Source: Cymbomonas tetramitiformis (lineage: Eukaryota > Chlorophyta > Pyramimonadophyceae > Pyramimonadales > Pyramimonadaceae). From it: a stretch of DNA of 64,000 bases. The stretch spans positions 1-64,000 of the forward strand of contig LGRX02027801.1 of assembly GCA_001247695.2 (NCBI GenBank). Reading direction: 5' to 3'. The notes beneath the pieces are model-generated. The model made no database searches, was not told where the DNA came from, and was given only the letters and a program-made list of their open reading frames with translations. Numbering within the stretch: the stretch's first letter is position 1; every line of letters begins with the position of its first letter. Below, piece by piece: positions 19,324 to 30,923 of the stretch. The translations under genes and the position numbers were made by a program.

Positions 19324-21117
19324 TCACTGCTGAGACGGCCAACAGTCGACCGTCTGAGCCCAGTGGGGATGAGCCGCGGGTGGTGAGCTGGAGAGGTATT
19401 CAGACTCCAGCGTTGCCAGAGGGTCTTTCGGCAGGTCTGAGGTGGGGTCGATCACTCCTGCTTCCTTCGACCCTTCGCGAACGTCCTTGTCTTTGAAGTC
19501 GGGTCTTCTGGACAAGGCGTCTGGTACCAGCAGTAGTGCCCCCTTGATGTACTCCATTCGCGGAACTCCCACCTCCACCAGATCCTTGTACCAGCGTGCC
19601 TGTCTGCGGCTGAGCTCTCTGCTAGGTTCCATCAGCCACTCAAGGGGGCGGTGATCACCCTGGATGCGGAAGTTGGTGAAGATGAGGTAATGCCGCCAGG
19701 TGACGGTGGTACAATGATGCAGGGCACCCAGTTCTCGTTCGCCGGTGTGGTAGTTCTGTTCGGCGGCTGAGAACTGGCGGCTCTCGTAGGCTATCACGCG
19801 CAGCCCAAGACCATCTCCGTTGTCTTGCATCAGTACTCCTCCAAGGGCGATGCCGCTGGCATCCGTCTGCACCACGAAAGGTGCTGTGCCGTCTGCGGCA
19901 CCCTTAATGTTGGGCAAGGCGAGCACTGGTGCTGAAGGGAGGGCCTTCTTCAGTTCCTCGAAGGCCCACTGCTGCATGGGGCCCCACTCCCAGGGTACGT
20001 CCGACTTGGTCAACCGGGTGAGGGGCTAAGCGATCTCGGAGAAACAGTGAATGAATCTGCGGTAATACCCAGCCAGGCCCAAGAACTGCCTGACGTGGGT
20101 AACCGTCTCCAGCTCGGGCCAGTCCCTCACTGCAGCCACCTTGTCGTGTTGGGGTCTGCAGCCATCCGCGGAGATGCAGTGACCAAGGAACCGCAAGGAT
20201 TTCTTCAACAGTTGACACTTGGATCTCTTGAGGAAGACGCCCTTCTCCCTGCACGTCAGGAGCAATTGTTTGACGTGTTCGTAGTGCTCTGCAGCGGTGT
20301 TGCTGAAGACGACCACGTCATCGATGAAGATCCGGACAAATGGGAGATGGCCCAAAGCTCGCTGCATCCGTCGCTGGTACTGAGACGGCGAGTTCTGCAG
20401 TCCCTGCGGCATAACCAACCACTGATATGACCCCATCTGGGTGGTGAAGGCGGTCTTCTCGACATCCCCTGGAGCCATCGGGACTTGCCAGAAGCCATCC
20501 ACCGCGTCGAATGAAGAGAAGGACTTCGCACCCTGCATCTCGTCGAACATCATCTGGATGTCCGGGAGGGGGTACTTGTCCTTAACTGTCTGGCGGTTGA
20601 GAAGCCGGTCGTCGATCACCAGTCGCAGCTGCTTGGGGTTCCCTGGTTTAGGGACCATCAGGCATGGAGCTGCATAAGGGCTGGACGAGGGTCGGATGTA
20701 GCCCTTGGACATCAGGGTCTCGACGCGTTCTCGAAGTTGGCGGAGTTCCTCTGCAGACTTCTTGTAGATGCGCTGGCAGGGCGGCCCCTTCTTGCTCAGC
20801 TCAGGGTCCAGGTTGATGTTGGCCTCATCTTGGGGGTCATGTCTGAGTCCATCAATGTTCGGTAGAGCAGTCGTCATCTCCTTCTTGTACTCCTCGCCCC
20901 AGAAGTCCTGAAACTTGAGGGTCCACTCAGGGCCCACTTCTGCATCTTCAGTGTCCGCAGCGGGTTCAGCGTTCTCAGAGTCGATAGCCGTGGCTGCGAA
21001 GGCAGAAGTAGTATCATCGGGGGACTTCTCGACCATCATGAGCCAGACGGGTTGTATCCCCGGGTCATCATTGCCGCGCAGCTTCTGCGTCTCTGCGTAC
21101 ACCAGGTACTTCTTCAA
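19324..21117 (-). pseudogene. Ty3 element 1: reverse transcriptase and RNase H
   Basis: Reverse transcriptase includes SSPYAAPCLMVPKPGNP, PLPDIQMMFDEMQ and VRIFIDDVVV (FIDD catalytic box), and the thumb region FLGHCISADGC and FLGLAGYYRRF. A TAG stop (20026-20024) replaces the Gln codon seen in element 2. The frame then continues into RNase H: VQTDASGIALGGVL, ERELGALHH and PDALSRRPD. Function is lost unless the stop is read through. Confidence 0.9.
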
Positions 21118-21128
21118 CTGAGCGGGGG

Positions 21129-22974
21129 TCAGTGCAGGAACACCTCATCCACCAATCCCGCACAGGCCGTGCCCTTCGGAGACTTGTCTCCAGATGCTTT
21201 CCCAGGAGAGCAGCCTGTGATGGTGACGCGATCTCCAATCTTACCACTGCGGGACTTCCTGAGGAAGGACACGGAACCATTCCCTTCGTAACCCAGGGTG
21301 ACAGGAGAGTGACTGCGCAACCACCTTCCGCCAAGGATAACATCCACCTGTATGCCCAGTGGTAGGATTCGAAGGGCAAGGGCGTTCTCTGTATAGGTGC
21401 CCGTAGTGGTGTGTGTGTTGAACTTGGCGTACGCGGTGGCGCCAGTGATCTTTACAGATCCATCTGCTAAGGTGACTCGCATCTCAGAGCCAGCTCGTGT
21501 CGTGAGGCCACATCGCTTGGCGCTCTGCTCCGAGATGAAGTTGTCAGAGGCCCCCGAGTCGATCAGCACCTTGACCGTGTGCCCTCTGAGGGTTGCATAG
21601 AACACCAGCAGCAGCGGTCCTTCTTCATCATGTGCCGCTGCGAGAGTACCCTCAATGTCGGTCTTCCACTGAACTCCCCCATCTGTGCGTATGCTTTTGC
21701 ACTTAAGGTTGGGGAGGAGGTTGTCCGAGGCCTCGCGGCATTCTTCCAAGAACGTTTGCCTACACGCGGCGTAGAACTCCTCATCCAGCAAGTCAACATC
21801 TTCAGTCGGGTGCCTAAAGGTTGCCTACACTCGCCGTCAGCAGGGTACCCGCTGAGGTGCATTCGCTCGAGGTGGGGCTGACATGAGTGGTGTCGCTGGT
21901 GGTAGGGCTCACATGGGTGGTGCCGCTGGTGGTAGGGCTTACATGAGTAGTGCCGCTTACTGTGGGGCTCACGTGGGTAGTGCCGCTTGCTGTGGGGCTC
22001 ACATGGGTAGCGACACTGTTGGTGAGACTGCTATGGGTGAGGAGGTCCTCGTCATGCTGAGAGCTGCTAGTGGGGAAGTTGTGGGCGAGTTGGTGGGAGC
22101 TCTGGTGATCAGTTCTCGCCTCAGGGGTCCCAGCTGCTGCCATCTGCTGGGTGAAGCAGAGCGAATTGACTGAGGGCTCCTCTTCCATCACCTCGGGGTC
22201 TTCAGCGATGGGGTGGCTGTCGAGACGGGGCGGCGCTTTATCTGCTTCATGCGTTCTGACGGTGGTCATCTGTTGGGTGAAGCAAAGCGAGCTGGGTGTG
22301 GAGGTTTCCTCTGCCACTACGCAGTCGGATGAACCTTCAAGGTTTCCTCCTGGGGTGGCCGGCGCGTTGTTATCGTGCGAAGATGACGTCTCTGTTGTGG
22401 GCTCGACCAGCGGGGATGATGGAGGGGACGCTCCCAAGGGGCTGGGACCCAGCTTCCTCATCTTGTACTGGTGTACTGCGTGTAGACTGCACCAGGCGCC
22501 AGGTAGGCCCACGTCTCCCGCTGTCCCGGGTATCGTGCCCACTTCAGTGTCCAGGGTGCAGAGAGATGCCGAGGATCTCGCTGCTGCTCTTCGTGCGCCC
22601 TCTTTTTCCCACAGCCTGCTACCTGGGGAAGAGTCTGGGCTCGAAGTGGCGATCGCCTCCAGCTGCTCGGTGGGCGACAGCTCTCTCCAAGCCGCGTAGA
22701 GGTCGGAGGAGCTGGCGCTAGAGGGCTCGAGGACTTGCTGGCGGCCGTCGTGTGAGAGGAGGTGCCACAATGCTATGCGCTGATGGCCCTCCCTGCGATC
22801 TTGAGGCTCGCGGGCAATGCGCACCCTCTCTGCCAGCTGGTTGGCGCGGTTCACGTGCTCCTTTGGCGATCGACTCCCAGAGCGTATGCGGCTACGGGTG
22901 CGCTCCCACATCTTATCCACCAGGTCTTTGGCAGCCTCCGGGGATTTGCGCAGAGCTCTGCGGACCTTTTGCAT
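21129..22974 (-). pseudogene. Ty3 element 1: pol N-terminus and aspartic protease
   Basis: The N-terminal part (22974-21814) resembles the start of the element 2 pol: WRELSPTEQLEAIA versus WEELSMEEQLHAMS. It contains five copies of a 10-residue THVSPTTSGT-type repeat (about 22025-21870). The protease follows in another frame with VLIDSGASDNFIS (about 21570) and VDVILGGRWL. A stop codon also separates a likely true start, MPAPLDKPAP (23013), from this frame. Confidence 0.8.
21867..22025 (-). repeat. Five-copy 30-bp coding repeat in Ty3 element 1
   Basis: Encodes five HVSPTxSGTT units. Element 2 has a single THVSPST at the equivalent place, so the array expanded in this copy or lineage. Confidence 0.8.
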
Positions 22975-23053
22975 GGCGACCTACGGAGCGGGCTTGTCTA
23001 GAGGGGCAGGCATTTTGGTGGAAGAAGCTCAGTTTCTCCACAATGCCAAATCC

Positions 23054-24457
23054 ATGGGTATGACGTTCTGGATTAACTTGGGCGGCTTGGCGGGGGAGGC
23101 GGAGTTCGACAAGGTGGACACTTATCTGCGCCAGATTATTAACAAGGACTTGTCAGTAAAAGAGGGAGGCCTGATGATAAGCCAGTTCAAGAAGGAACGC
23201 ATGGTGCAGAAGCACTTGGTGTCCGCGGCGGGATTGGAAACCTGGGACGAATTCAAGGACGAGTTCACCCTCTACTGGAGCTCCCAAGAGAAAATCGAGT
23301 CGTTGATCGGCTGCTTACCTTCAACTCAGGGGGGAGCGCGCCGGGGGGGGGCTGGGGAAGTTCCGCACGCGATCTTGAATTACGTCGAGAACGCGCGGGC
23401 GAATCTCAAAGAAGCGCAGGCACCAAGCGCGGCTCACATCCAAGGCTTGCAACAGATCGAGGTGAAAGTCGACATCAAACTCTATCGGGAGGCGCGGACC
23501 GACGGGCCGGAGGCTAAGGTTCCAGGAGAGGCAGGTCTGGAGAACGACGAGCCCACATATCAGGAGAACGTGCCGATGCTACCTCGTTGGAAGATCGTCA
23601 AGGGCAGCATGACCGATATGAAGGACGTCCCGAGACTGCCCTTCACGGGGACGATCATCGACTGCAATTACGAACTTGACAAGGAGAAGACTCCCGACGC
23701 GATGACCAAGAAGGAGGTGCAACCGTTCCTGGAGTCTTTCAACGCCAAGACCACCTCCCCGGCATGGACAGTCGCTATTTTTTGCGGTTTCGCCCAACAA
23801 AACGATTTCCTGGAGGTGATTGACAATTACTGCTCCGGCCGCGCGGAGCGGTTCTTCTGGCACAAGGCGAACGTGCACATGAACCCCAACAAGTCCGTAC
23901 GCTACAATGACGTTGAATGTGGCATCCTGGGGTACCATGTAAAAAGCGATGCCCAGGGGCAGTCTTCTAAAAAGCCTGAGTGGATGTTCAACTTTGATCT
24001 GGGGGAAGGTGAACGTTACAGCCGCGCGTCACTTTTGCGCGGCTTCCCGGTTGTGCACCAGATGTTCAAACGCGAAGGCAAAGTCGTGAATAACCATCAG
24101 AAACCCCTAGCACTGTTGATGGAGCTGATCCAGTGCCACATGCTCGGTGACAATCCAGGCAAGGTGGATGAGAACGGCCATCCACTCAACTGGATTCTCG
24201 ACGCTTGCTGCGACGTCGGCTCGACGTCCATGGCCGCCATGAGGTGTGGTATGAACGCGATCGGCTTCGACCACGACCAGTTCATGGTCAGCTCTGCGCA
24301 GCAACGGCTGACCAATTTCGACGCCGAGCCCGATCAAAAGGCCGAGACGAAGCCAAAACAGAAGAGCGAACCGACGGCGAAGGGCAAGGAAGCGGCCACT
24401 GCCGAATCTGAGGAAGACGCATTAGATGAAGATGACGCAGATGATAATGATGAATAA
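23054..24457 (+). CDS. Amino-methyltransferase-like protein (beta-class motif order), divergent
   Basis: The frame is open from 22817, but its first part is antisense Ty3 sequence. MGMTFWINLGG at 23054 is the first plausible start inside the cassette. Near the C-terminus are NNHQKPLALLMELI (motif X), WILDACCDVGSTSMAAMRCG (motif I) and GFDHDQFMVSSAQQRL, the layout of N6/N4 amino-methyltransferases. Upstream, TGTIIDCNYEL could be motif IV, with DCNY instead of DPPY. Because both catalytic motifs deviate, activity is doubtful. The tail is highly acidic (about 40 residues). It is encoded antisense to the retroelement. The source could be a virus, phage-like element or another transposon; no closer assignment is possible by eye. 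Confidence 0.6.
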   Translation: MGMTFWINLGGLAGEAEFDKVDTYLRQIINKDLSVKEGGLMISQFKKERMVQKHLVSAAGLETWDEFKDEFTLYWSSQEKIESLIGCLPSTQGGARRGGAGEVPHAILNYVENARANLKEAQAPSAAHIQGLQQIEVKVDIKLYREARTDGPEAKVPGEAGLENDEPTYQENVPMLPRWKIVKGSMTDMKDVPRLPFTGTIIDCNYELDKEKTPDAMTKKEVQPFLESFNAKTTSPAWTVAIFCGFAQQNDFLEVIDNYCSGRAERFFWHKANVHMNPNKSVRYNDVECGILGYHVKSDAQGQSSKKPEWMFNFDLGEGERYSRASLLRGFPVVHQMFKREGKVVNNHQKPLALLMELIQCHMLGDNPGKVDENGHPLNWILDACCDVGSTSMAAMRCGMNAIGFDHDQFMVSSAQQRLTNFDAEPDQKAETKPKQKSEPTAKGKEAATAESEEDALDEDDADDNDE

Positions 24458-24481
24458 AATAGTAGGATTTGTCGACCGCCC

Positions 24482-24500
24482 TGACTGATAGTATCAGTCA
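24482..24500 (+). terminator. Perfect hairpin 24 bp after the methyltransferase-like stop codon
   Basis: TGACTGATA-G-TATCAGTCA, nine-base arms. It is placed like the 3'-end hairpins of some giant-virus transcripts. The surrounding sequence to 24718 is AT-rich, unlike the flanking Ty3 DNA. Confidence 0.5.
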
Positions 24501-24718
24501 TGCCTCGACGGATAGGGTGAAAAGAACTCTACTCGTAAACATTTGAATAAAGAATGATACATGTATGCATATTTCGGTGTTTTCATTGTACGCATACTGC
24601 ACTTTTCTACCGTGTTGCCTTTATGTATCCCTATTTCGCGCATAAATATCACTAAACCCTGATTTTTTTGAAATATATATAAATCCAAAAATGACATATG
24701 ATAATGTCATTTTCATCG

Positions 24719-27700
24719 AATAGTGTGTTTCCTTGAGCTTGGCCTCGTCCGTGCAGTCACGGACGATGTGCTCCGCGGAGCCGCAGGCGAAGCACCGGCG
24801 GACCTTCGGAGCGTCGGGGCGGGAGAGGCCAGGTGGTGGTGGCAATGGGGTCACTGCCGCGGCAGCGGTGGTGGTAGGCCCATTCTCCAGCATGGCAAGA
24901 GCTGGGCGGTTCGAAGAGGGGGTACGCCTGAAGAAGGGGGTGCGAGGTGATGGATTGGCGAAGGAAACAGTACGGGGAGGACGGCCTTGAGAGCGCCTCT
25001 GAGCCGCCTCCGTGTCAATGTCACTCTCCACCTCCTCAGCGACTTCCCGAATCTTCAACAAGGCGTTGTGGGTGCCTGGGATATCGTCAGTGACGGCCTT
25101 CCTCTCCCACTCCTCTGGTTTGGAGACATCCAAGTGGATGGCTCTCAGGCGCCGCATCACCTTGGGTGCATATTTCAACCCTCGGCGGTACGTGGAGAGC
25201 ATCGACAGGTTGGACATCTCCACGCAATTGGGGACTCTGCCGGCCAGGAAGTTGACGGAGGCCATGCGGGTCTCCAATCGCGAAAAATACTCCGCCGCGG
25301 TCTCGCTCGTCGCCTGCTTCAGTGCAATGGCCTCACCGTGTGCGTTCTCCATGTAGGCCTGCGTTAGGGAGCACACCGCCAGATCGCTGAAGAACACGTC
25401 CAGCTCCCCGTAGCGCCGGTGCCAGGCCTGGTCGGACCCGAAGGTCCCCGCCGTGCGCTCCAAGAACTTCTTCTGCTGGTCCTGAAGAGTGTGCTCCTTG
25501 AAGCTCCAGAGAAGGCTTGACACGCTCGTCTGATACGCTGATACAGACGGCGTACAGCTGGGAGTGGTCAGTGCCTCGATCACGATGGCCTCTTGGAATA
25601 TCTTCCGCACCATGTTGGAGTAGTGCTCCAACTGCGCCAGAAGGCCATCCTTGTCGGCCGATTTAGTGTCGGACGCGGAGCGAGGGAATCTGGCCACACC
25701 CTTGATCAGCTTCAGCACCATCTCCTTGGTTTTGTGCTCCAGGCGGACTTCGTCCGAAGTTGCTCGCAGGTTGGTGCCCTGCGGCAGTCGGATGATGCCT
25801 GGTACAAAGGGGGTGTCGCTGGGAGAGAGTATGGGGTTCGCAGCGGCGGCGGAGTGAACGGGGTTTGCAGCGACGGAGTGGGGAAAACGGGCTGAAGGTG
25901 GTGGTCCCGGGGCATGCGCGGGCGGGAGCGCAGGCGCGGGATTTGTGGGGACTGCGGTTGAGGTAGACGGTAATGCAGGGGCTGGTGGCCCGAGATTAGG
26001 TGGTGGTGCGGGTGTTGATGATGGAGCGGGTAGTGGAAGAGGTGTATGGAAAGGCATGGGGGTGGGTGGTTGTGCGACCACCACGCTCATGCTTCGATAC
26101 CAGTCGGAGTTGCTGACTTCAGACCGCGCGGCGAGCCCGTCCTGGTCGAAGTTCTGCATCTCAGACTCCCGCGCAGTGGCAGGAATCCACTCCCACACTG
26201 GCTGTCCCATGCTCGTAGACCGCACATTGGCTGCGGCTGGGTCCCCCATAGCCATATCCATGACCTCGCGGTCGACCATGAGGACCCAGGTCTCCACACG
26301 AGGGTTGGTAAGGAGCAGCGGAGTATGATGAAGGCGACCTCCCATGCGTGCATAGGCTGTCAATGGGGCTCCCAGCAGGTGCATGATGGTGAAGAGGATG
26401 GTGTCGCCTTGTACTCCAGCCCTGCGACGTTCGTCTCGTGGTAAAGAGACGGTCGCTGCGCCTCGCACCCCCGCTGACTGATGTACCCACAGAGATCCGC
26501 CGTCGTGGGTAATGAAGAGGGCCCGGACCTCTGGATAATGGGGGTAAGAGGGACCGGGTCCCCGATCGGGATCACCAGAAGGGTCTGGGGGTGGATCGTC
26601 AGGGGGACTTGGGGGCGAGTTCCTGGGGCTGGGGACTCTGCGCTCTGAATCAGGGTCACCACCGCCATGTACCACCGACTCCATCGATTGGCGTCGGCGA
26701 GCCACCATCATGTTTAGGGGGGCCTGAGTGGGAGGTTCAATAGGGGCTGCTCCAGCGACAGTCAGAGACTCTGGAGGGGTCTCGCTGTCTGCAGCGTCCG
26801 CCTCGAGGGGCCGATCCGCCGTCAGGGCTCCCTGTGCACTGCTTGGGGGTCGTCTGATGGGGGGTTTTCTGCAGATATCGCTGCGCCTGACGGGGCGAGC
26901 TCTCTTGAGAGCACCGCAGAGAGGTTCAGGGCTTGCACTGCCGCAAGGACCTCCCTGCGGATATGCTCACTCCGGTTGCTCGCGTCCGAATCAGACCCGG
27001 ATCTGCGAGCGGCTCTCCGCCTGCGCTCTGCCCGCGCAAGTGTGCCCCGGCTCCCCCTGGACCCCGTACTGGTGCGGCTGGCGTCCGTCCCAGACTCGGG
27101 GTCGGAGTGCTCTGACGAGCGGCTCAGGCTCGGGATATGCCTGCCATGCGTTGCCGGGCCTGAGGACTCCCTTCGTGAGCGTCGACGCCTGCGGGCCTCT
27201 GGATCAGCTGTCACCGCTGGGAGGTGGCGCACCAAAAGTGAGGCCCCGCTCGGAGCGCTCTGTCGGAATCCGCCATCAGGAGGTGCTTGCAGGGGGTCCG
27301 GGAGAATCGCGGCGCCAATGCTAATGAAGGGCGGCTGCAGTGAGGGGTCCGCCGCAGGGTCGTACAACATTGAAGTAGGTACCAGCTGTTGCGGCTGTGG
27401 CTGCTGCTGCTGCTGCTGCTGTTGCTGCCGCTGCTGCTGTTGCTGCTGCTGTAACTGCTGCTGCTGGAACTGCTGCTGCTGTAGCTGCTGCATTGGTTCC
27501 AGCGGCTGTTGCTGCTGTGGCCACTGTTGCTGGTACGCCAGCCACTGCTGCTGCTGTTGCAGATGCTGTTGATATGGCGTAGGGTACGAACCCATGGGGT
27601 GATGAGACCCCAATGTAAATGGTACTGGGGACACTCCCCCAGCGATGGGCGCTGTCTGAGGGAGTACCCAGCTGGAGCCATTCCACACAGCTTGCGCAGG

Positions 27701-27888
27701 GGTGCCATCGGGTAGGTATATGGGCGTGGTACAGCGGTATAGGGCATGGTAGTGCCCGGGAGAGGGAAGGGGAAGGTGGAAGCGTATGCGGCGGGGGACG
27801 GAAAGGAGAGGGGTGAAAATAATGGGGGGCGTAGTGGTTCTGCACTGACTCCCATGTTGGAAAGCGGCTCTGATGTATGCTGCGACAT
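24719..27888 (-). pseudogene. Ty3 element 1: gag
   Basis: Likely start MSQHTSEPLSNMG at 27888, in the position of the element 2 gag start. It passes through a Gln-rich segment (27.58-27.39 kb) and an Arg/Ser-rich segment. Then comes the conserved body (ending about 24760), with FGSDQAWHRRYGELDVFFSD, and a zinc knuckle CFACGSAEHIVRDC. Frames change near 27.72 kb and again at about 26.82-26.71 kb, and the end is lost to the cassette. It aligns with the element 2 gag over most of its length (RYSDPDVFLGDLAV versus RYGELDVFFSDLAV). Gag would form the retroelement particle; this copy is non-functional. Confidence 0.8.
27391..27580 (-). repeat. CAG/CTG-rich polyglutamine tract in Ty3 gag
   Basis: Imperfect CAG/CAA codons encode interrupted glutamine runs. 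It is coding and not a pure microsatellite. Confidence 0.85.
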
Positions 27889-27996
27889 GATACTGTTGAG
27901 CTGATTAAATCGAGAGCTGGGTGTGGCAAAAGCCACAGGTGAGCAGAGGATAGAGTCTGCCCGCCTTTTATTTACTCTTCGATGTCGCTTTCTGGA

Positions 27997-28313
27997 TGTG
28001 CCAGGAGGCACGACGTACCTGCTGAGACACCCATAGTAGGGAGGGTCTGATTTCGATGAGAATAAGAGTAGCGAGCTATTAGGGAAATTAGTGAGTGGAT
28101 GTGACATTGCCTGAGCGAACAGTTGGGGAAAATAATATGTGAGCTCAGAGGAGAGAATAAAGAGAGGTAACAGAGTTGGTCTCTCAGACTTGGACAGCAA
28201 ATGATATAACTCTTGCTGTCTGGGTTTATGTTAAATAGTATATCTGAATATATGATATGATTCCTCAAGATAATAGAGGATAATAGTCTACTCCTGGGAA
28301 TTCCCCTGGGACA
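27997..28313 (+). repeat. 5' LTR of the nested element
   Basis: 317 bp. Differs from 30603-30918 by one substitution and one single-base indel. Confidence 0.93.
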
Positions 28314-29503
28314 ATTTGGTATCTTAGGCGTGTGAGAGTCTTTTTAGCTCGCTCTCGCTCGCTTTGCGTGCTTGCATGCGCACTTTGGACCTGTGGCGAA
28401 CTGCTTTCAGCTTCCGTTGCGACGTTCTGATATGTCTTTGATGTGCATTCCAGTTGTTCTGGCGGCTTGACGGGTTAGCGTCCTGGAGGCGGGACCGTTT
28501 TTGTCGTTGGTTATACCGGTTTCACTCGTTTTTGGCCTATTTTGGCTCACTTCCGTGTGCATCCTGATAAGTGAACTCTACGGCACATGTTGGGGGGGAG
28601 GTATGATGGCTTACAACAACTTTTGTGCGATTTTTATGAGTTATTTACAATTGTTTTAGTCTTCATCAACTCATAGTATGGCCTCAAACAGCTTATTTCT
28701 TCAAAATATGTGCGGATTCACTCCCTTTTTAGAGCTTAAAAAGAGTTGATGCACCTCCTCAACTTCGATAACTGGGCTTCTGGATGGTTGTGAAAAGTTA
28801 TTTTACTTATTTTGGATATATTTTACCAAACTTTACCAGTCCTCATCAATTCTTGGAGCTTTGAGACCTTTTTGAGCCTTTTTGGGAGCTGCATTCACTC
28901 CTTTTTGGCCCATCAACCCTGAGTTTTAAGAGTGGATCAAGCTTCTAGACTTCAATATGGAACTTTTGAACGATATTATTATTTTATTCTACTCAGTCTG
29001 GATATTATTTACCGTTCTCAACAGTTCTTGAAGGTCTACAGCCCTTTGGTGCCCTTTTTGGCTGATGCATGCACCTTTTTCAGCCCCAAAATAGCCCTTT
29101 TTGACTGAAAATGGACTTTTCAGACTGCCAAATACTTATTCTGGACAGTACACACGGTTTATCTTTCAAATATGGACCTTACTGAAAAGTTTTTATCAGT
29201 GTATGGAGTTATGGGACCTTCTGGGAGCTATTTGGATACTTTTGGCTGCAGCATGCACTCTCCATCCACACCTAGCACTTGAAAACTGTGTCGCGGAGCC
29301 CTGGCGAATTTTCTAGAAATGGACAGAAGTGAAGTAAGGACTACGTTGACAACATAAAAAGTACTTCTTCAACTTTGTTTTCACTTCCAATAGTGTTACA
29401 AGCAACCTCAGCAGCTGGCAGCAAGTGTGCTTTCGACTGCTGAACATACATCCACTTCCAGCCCCCTTAACACTGTGGGCTATTTTTAGTAACCTACCAG
29501 CAT
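28314..29503 (+). other. Leader of the nested element with degenerate tandem repeats
   Basis: No gene. From about 28640 to 29290, three to four units of roughly 180 bp recur. Each combines a 'TTCTTGGAGCTTTGAG / GCATGCACTCC' type motif with T-rich sequence. Confidence 0.5.
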
Positions 29504-30330
29504 ATGGCCATACCCTTTGGTATTGGTGACACGTACAGACGACAGTGGTGGAAGCAGGGCTTTGACAAGTGGGTCTACCCTCCTGGACCTCTTCAGCAAC
29601 CTGGTATTCCATTTGGCGGCTTCCCTCCTTCACCTTCAGTGTCCCCCACTACGTCGGACGACGAAGAGGACCCGTTCACACTTCCTGAAGGTTTCCAGCC
29701 CCTACTGTTACCTCAACCTCCACAACAAAACTAGCCTGCCTATTTCCAGATATGCAGCCGCCCTACGACCCATACGCCGTACCCCCGTCTCCATTCACCT
29801 TTCCACCCTCACTTGCTGCTGGCTCCTTTCCACCCTCCACCACCGGACCTGCAGCACTCATGGCCCCAGGACAGCCCAGTCCCCTGCCATATCAACCACC
29901 TCAGGTCCCCCTCGCAGACCCCCGCCTTACTCCACTCAGCCCTTACCCACAGCCACATCCCTCAGGAACCGTCCCGGTGTACCACACCCCAGCAGCAGTT
30001 CCTGGACCGGTCCCCGCTGTACCATGGACCTGGTCTGGGGGTTTCCCCTTCGGGGGGGTTCCCTCCCCTTACGCCCCTGCACTTCACTCCCCGGCTCAGA
30101 CGCTGCCAGGGACTGCTAGGAGTGCTGAGGAGGCGGCACGCTGGCTGGCGTATCGTCGGCAGGAAGAGGCGGCGGTGCTGGCTGCGTCAGGCTTGCAGGT
30201 GGGAGCTCAGGCCACCTATGGTGCTGGAGGGGTGCTCGCAGAGCGCCCCGGCACGGGCTACCCAGCAGGGGCCTTTCGTACCACTGGAGGGGTGCACGCA
30301 GAGCACCCCGGTGAGAGCACAGGAAAGTAA
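29504..30330 (+). CDS. Proline-rich gag-like protein of the nested LTR element
   Basis: Two adjacent open frames. 29504-29734 starts MAIPFGIGDTYRRQWWKQGF and ends PLLLPQPPQQN. 29752-30330 is Pro/Gly/Tyr-rich, with TARSAEEAARWLAYRRQEEA and then two copies of a GG(V)xAE(H/R)PG motif. They may be one protein joined by a frameshift or splice, or two. The Pro-rich N-terminus resembles the gag N-termini of the two Ty3 elements. There is no zinc knuckle, protease or reverse transcriptase, so mobilisation must be in trans. Confidence 0.45.
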
Positions 30331-30602
30331 ACGATGTTACGGTCATAACCCTTGGACCGAGTGCAACCGATCTACGGCAAGCAGAGTTTCGAAGGAGAAG
30401 ACGAAGACTGAAGACCTGCCTTAGATATCGGTTGTGTGCGGTTGGGTGAATCCGGGATGAGCGTTGGCAGCGTGATCCTTGGTGAAGCCCTTCTGCTACG
30501 CTGATGAGCAGAGGAATCACGAGACCCCTGTACGCTATTGTATGTGTGATTATGCTTTAGTCGTGGTTTCAGGGGAAAGTCCACTCCTAACGGGGGGAGA
30601 GT

Positions 30603-30918
30603 TGTGCCAGGAGGCACGACGTACCTGCTGAGACACCCATAGTAGGGGGGTCTGATTTCGATGAGAATAAGAGTAGCGAACTATTAGGGAAATTAGTGAG
30701 TGGATGTGACATTGCCTGAGCGAACAGTTGGGGAAAATAATATGTGAGCTCAGAGGAGAGAATAAAGAGAGGTAACAGAGTTGGTCTCTCAGACTTGGAC
30801 AGCAAATGATATAACTCTTGCTGTCTGGGTTTATGTTAAATAGTATATCTGAATATATGATATGATTCCTCAAGATAATAGAGGATAATAGTCTACTCCT
30901 GGGAATTCCCCTGGGACA
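30603..30918 (+). repeat. 3' LTR of the nested element
   Basis: Partner of 27997-28313, followed by the CTGGA duplication. Confidence 0.93.
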
Positions 30919-30923
30919 CTGGA

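Larger units (their letters stand above)
23020..24718 (+). other. Foreign cassette inside Ty3 element 1
   Basis: Homology to element 2 stops after the gag zinc knuckle (24719) and resumes at the pol start (about 23015). Roughly 370 bp of gag end and pol start are missing and 1.7 kb of unrelated DNA is present. The cassette carries one plus-strand gene and an AT-rich 3' tail with a hairpin. No target duplication or terminal repeats were seen. Confidence 0.7.
27997..30918 (+). mobile_element. Nested non-autonomous LTR element, TSD CTGGA
   Basis: LTRs of 317 and 316 bp begin TGTGCCAGG and end CCTGGGACA. CTGGA flanks both sides (27992-27996 and 30919-30923). The primer site TGGTATC is at 28317-28323 and a purine tract GGGGGGAGAGT at 30592-30602. 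Only two differences were seen between the LTRs, so it is the youngest insertion in the nest. It interrupts the leader of Ty3 element 1 in the opposite orientation. No reverse transcriptase is encoded. Confidence 0.95.

Noticed and set aside
22817..23053. Longer start for the methyltransferase-like protein
   Set aside because: This part is antisense to Ty3 pol sequence shared with element 2, so it precedes the cassette.
27391..27582. Plus-strand Ala/Cys-rich small proteins
   Set aside because: These are other-frame readings of the CAG-rich gag segment.
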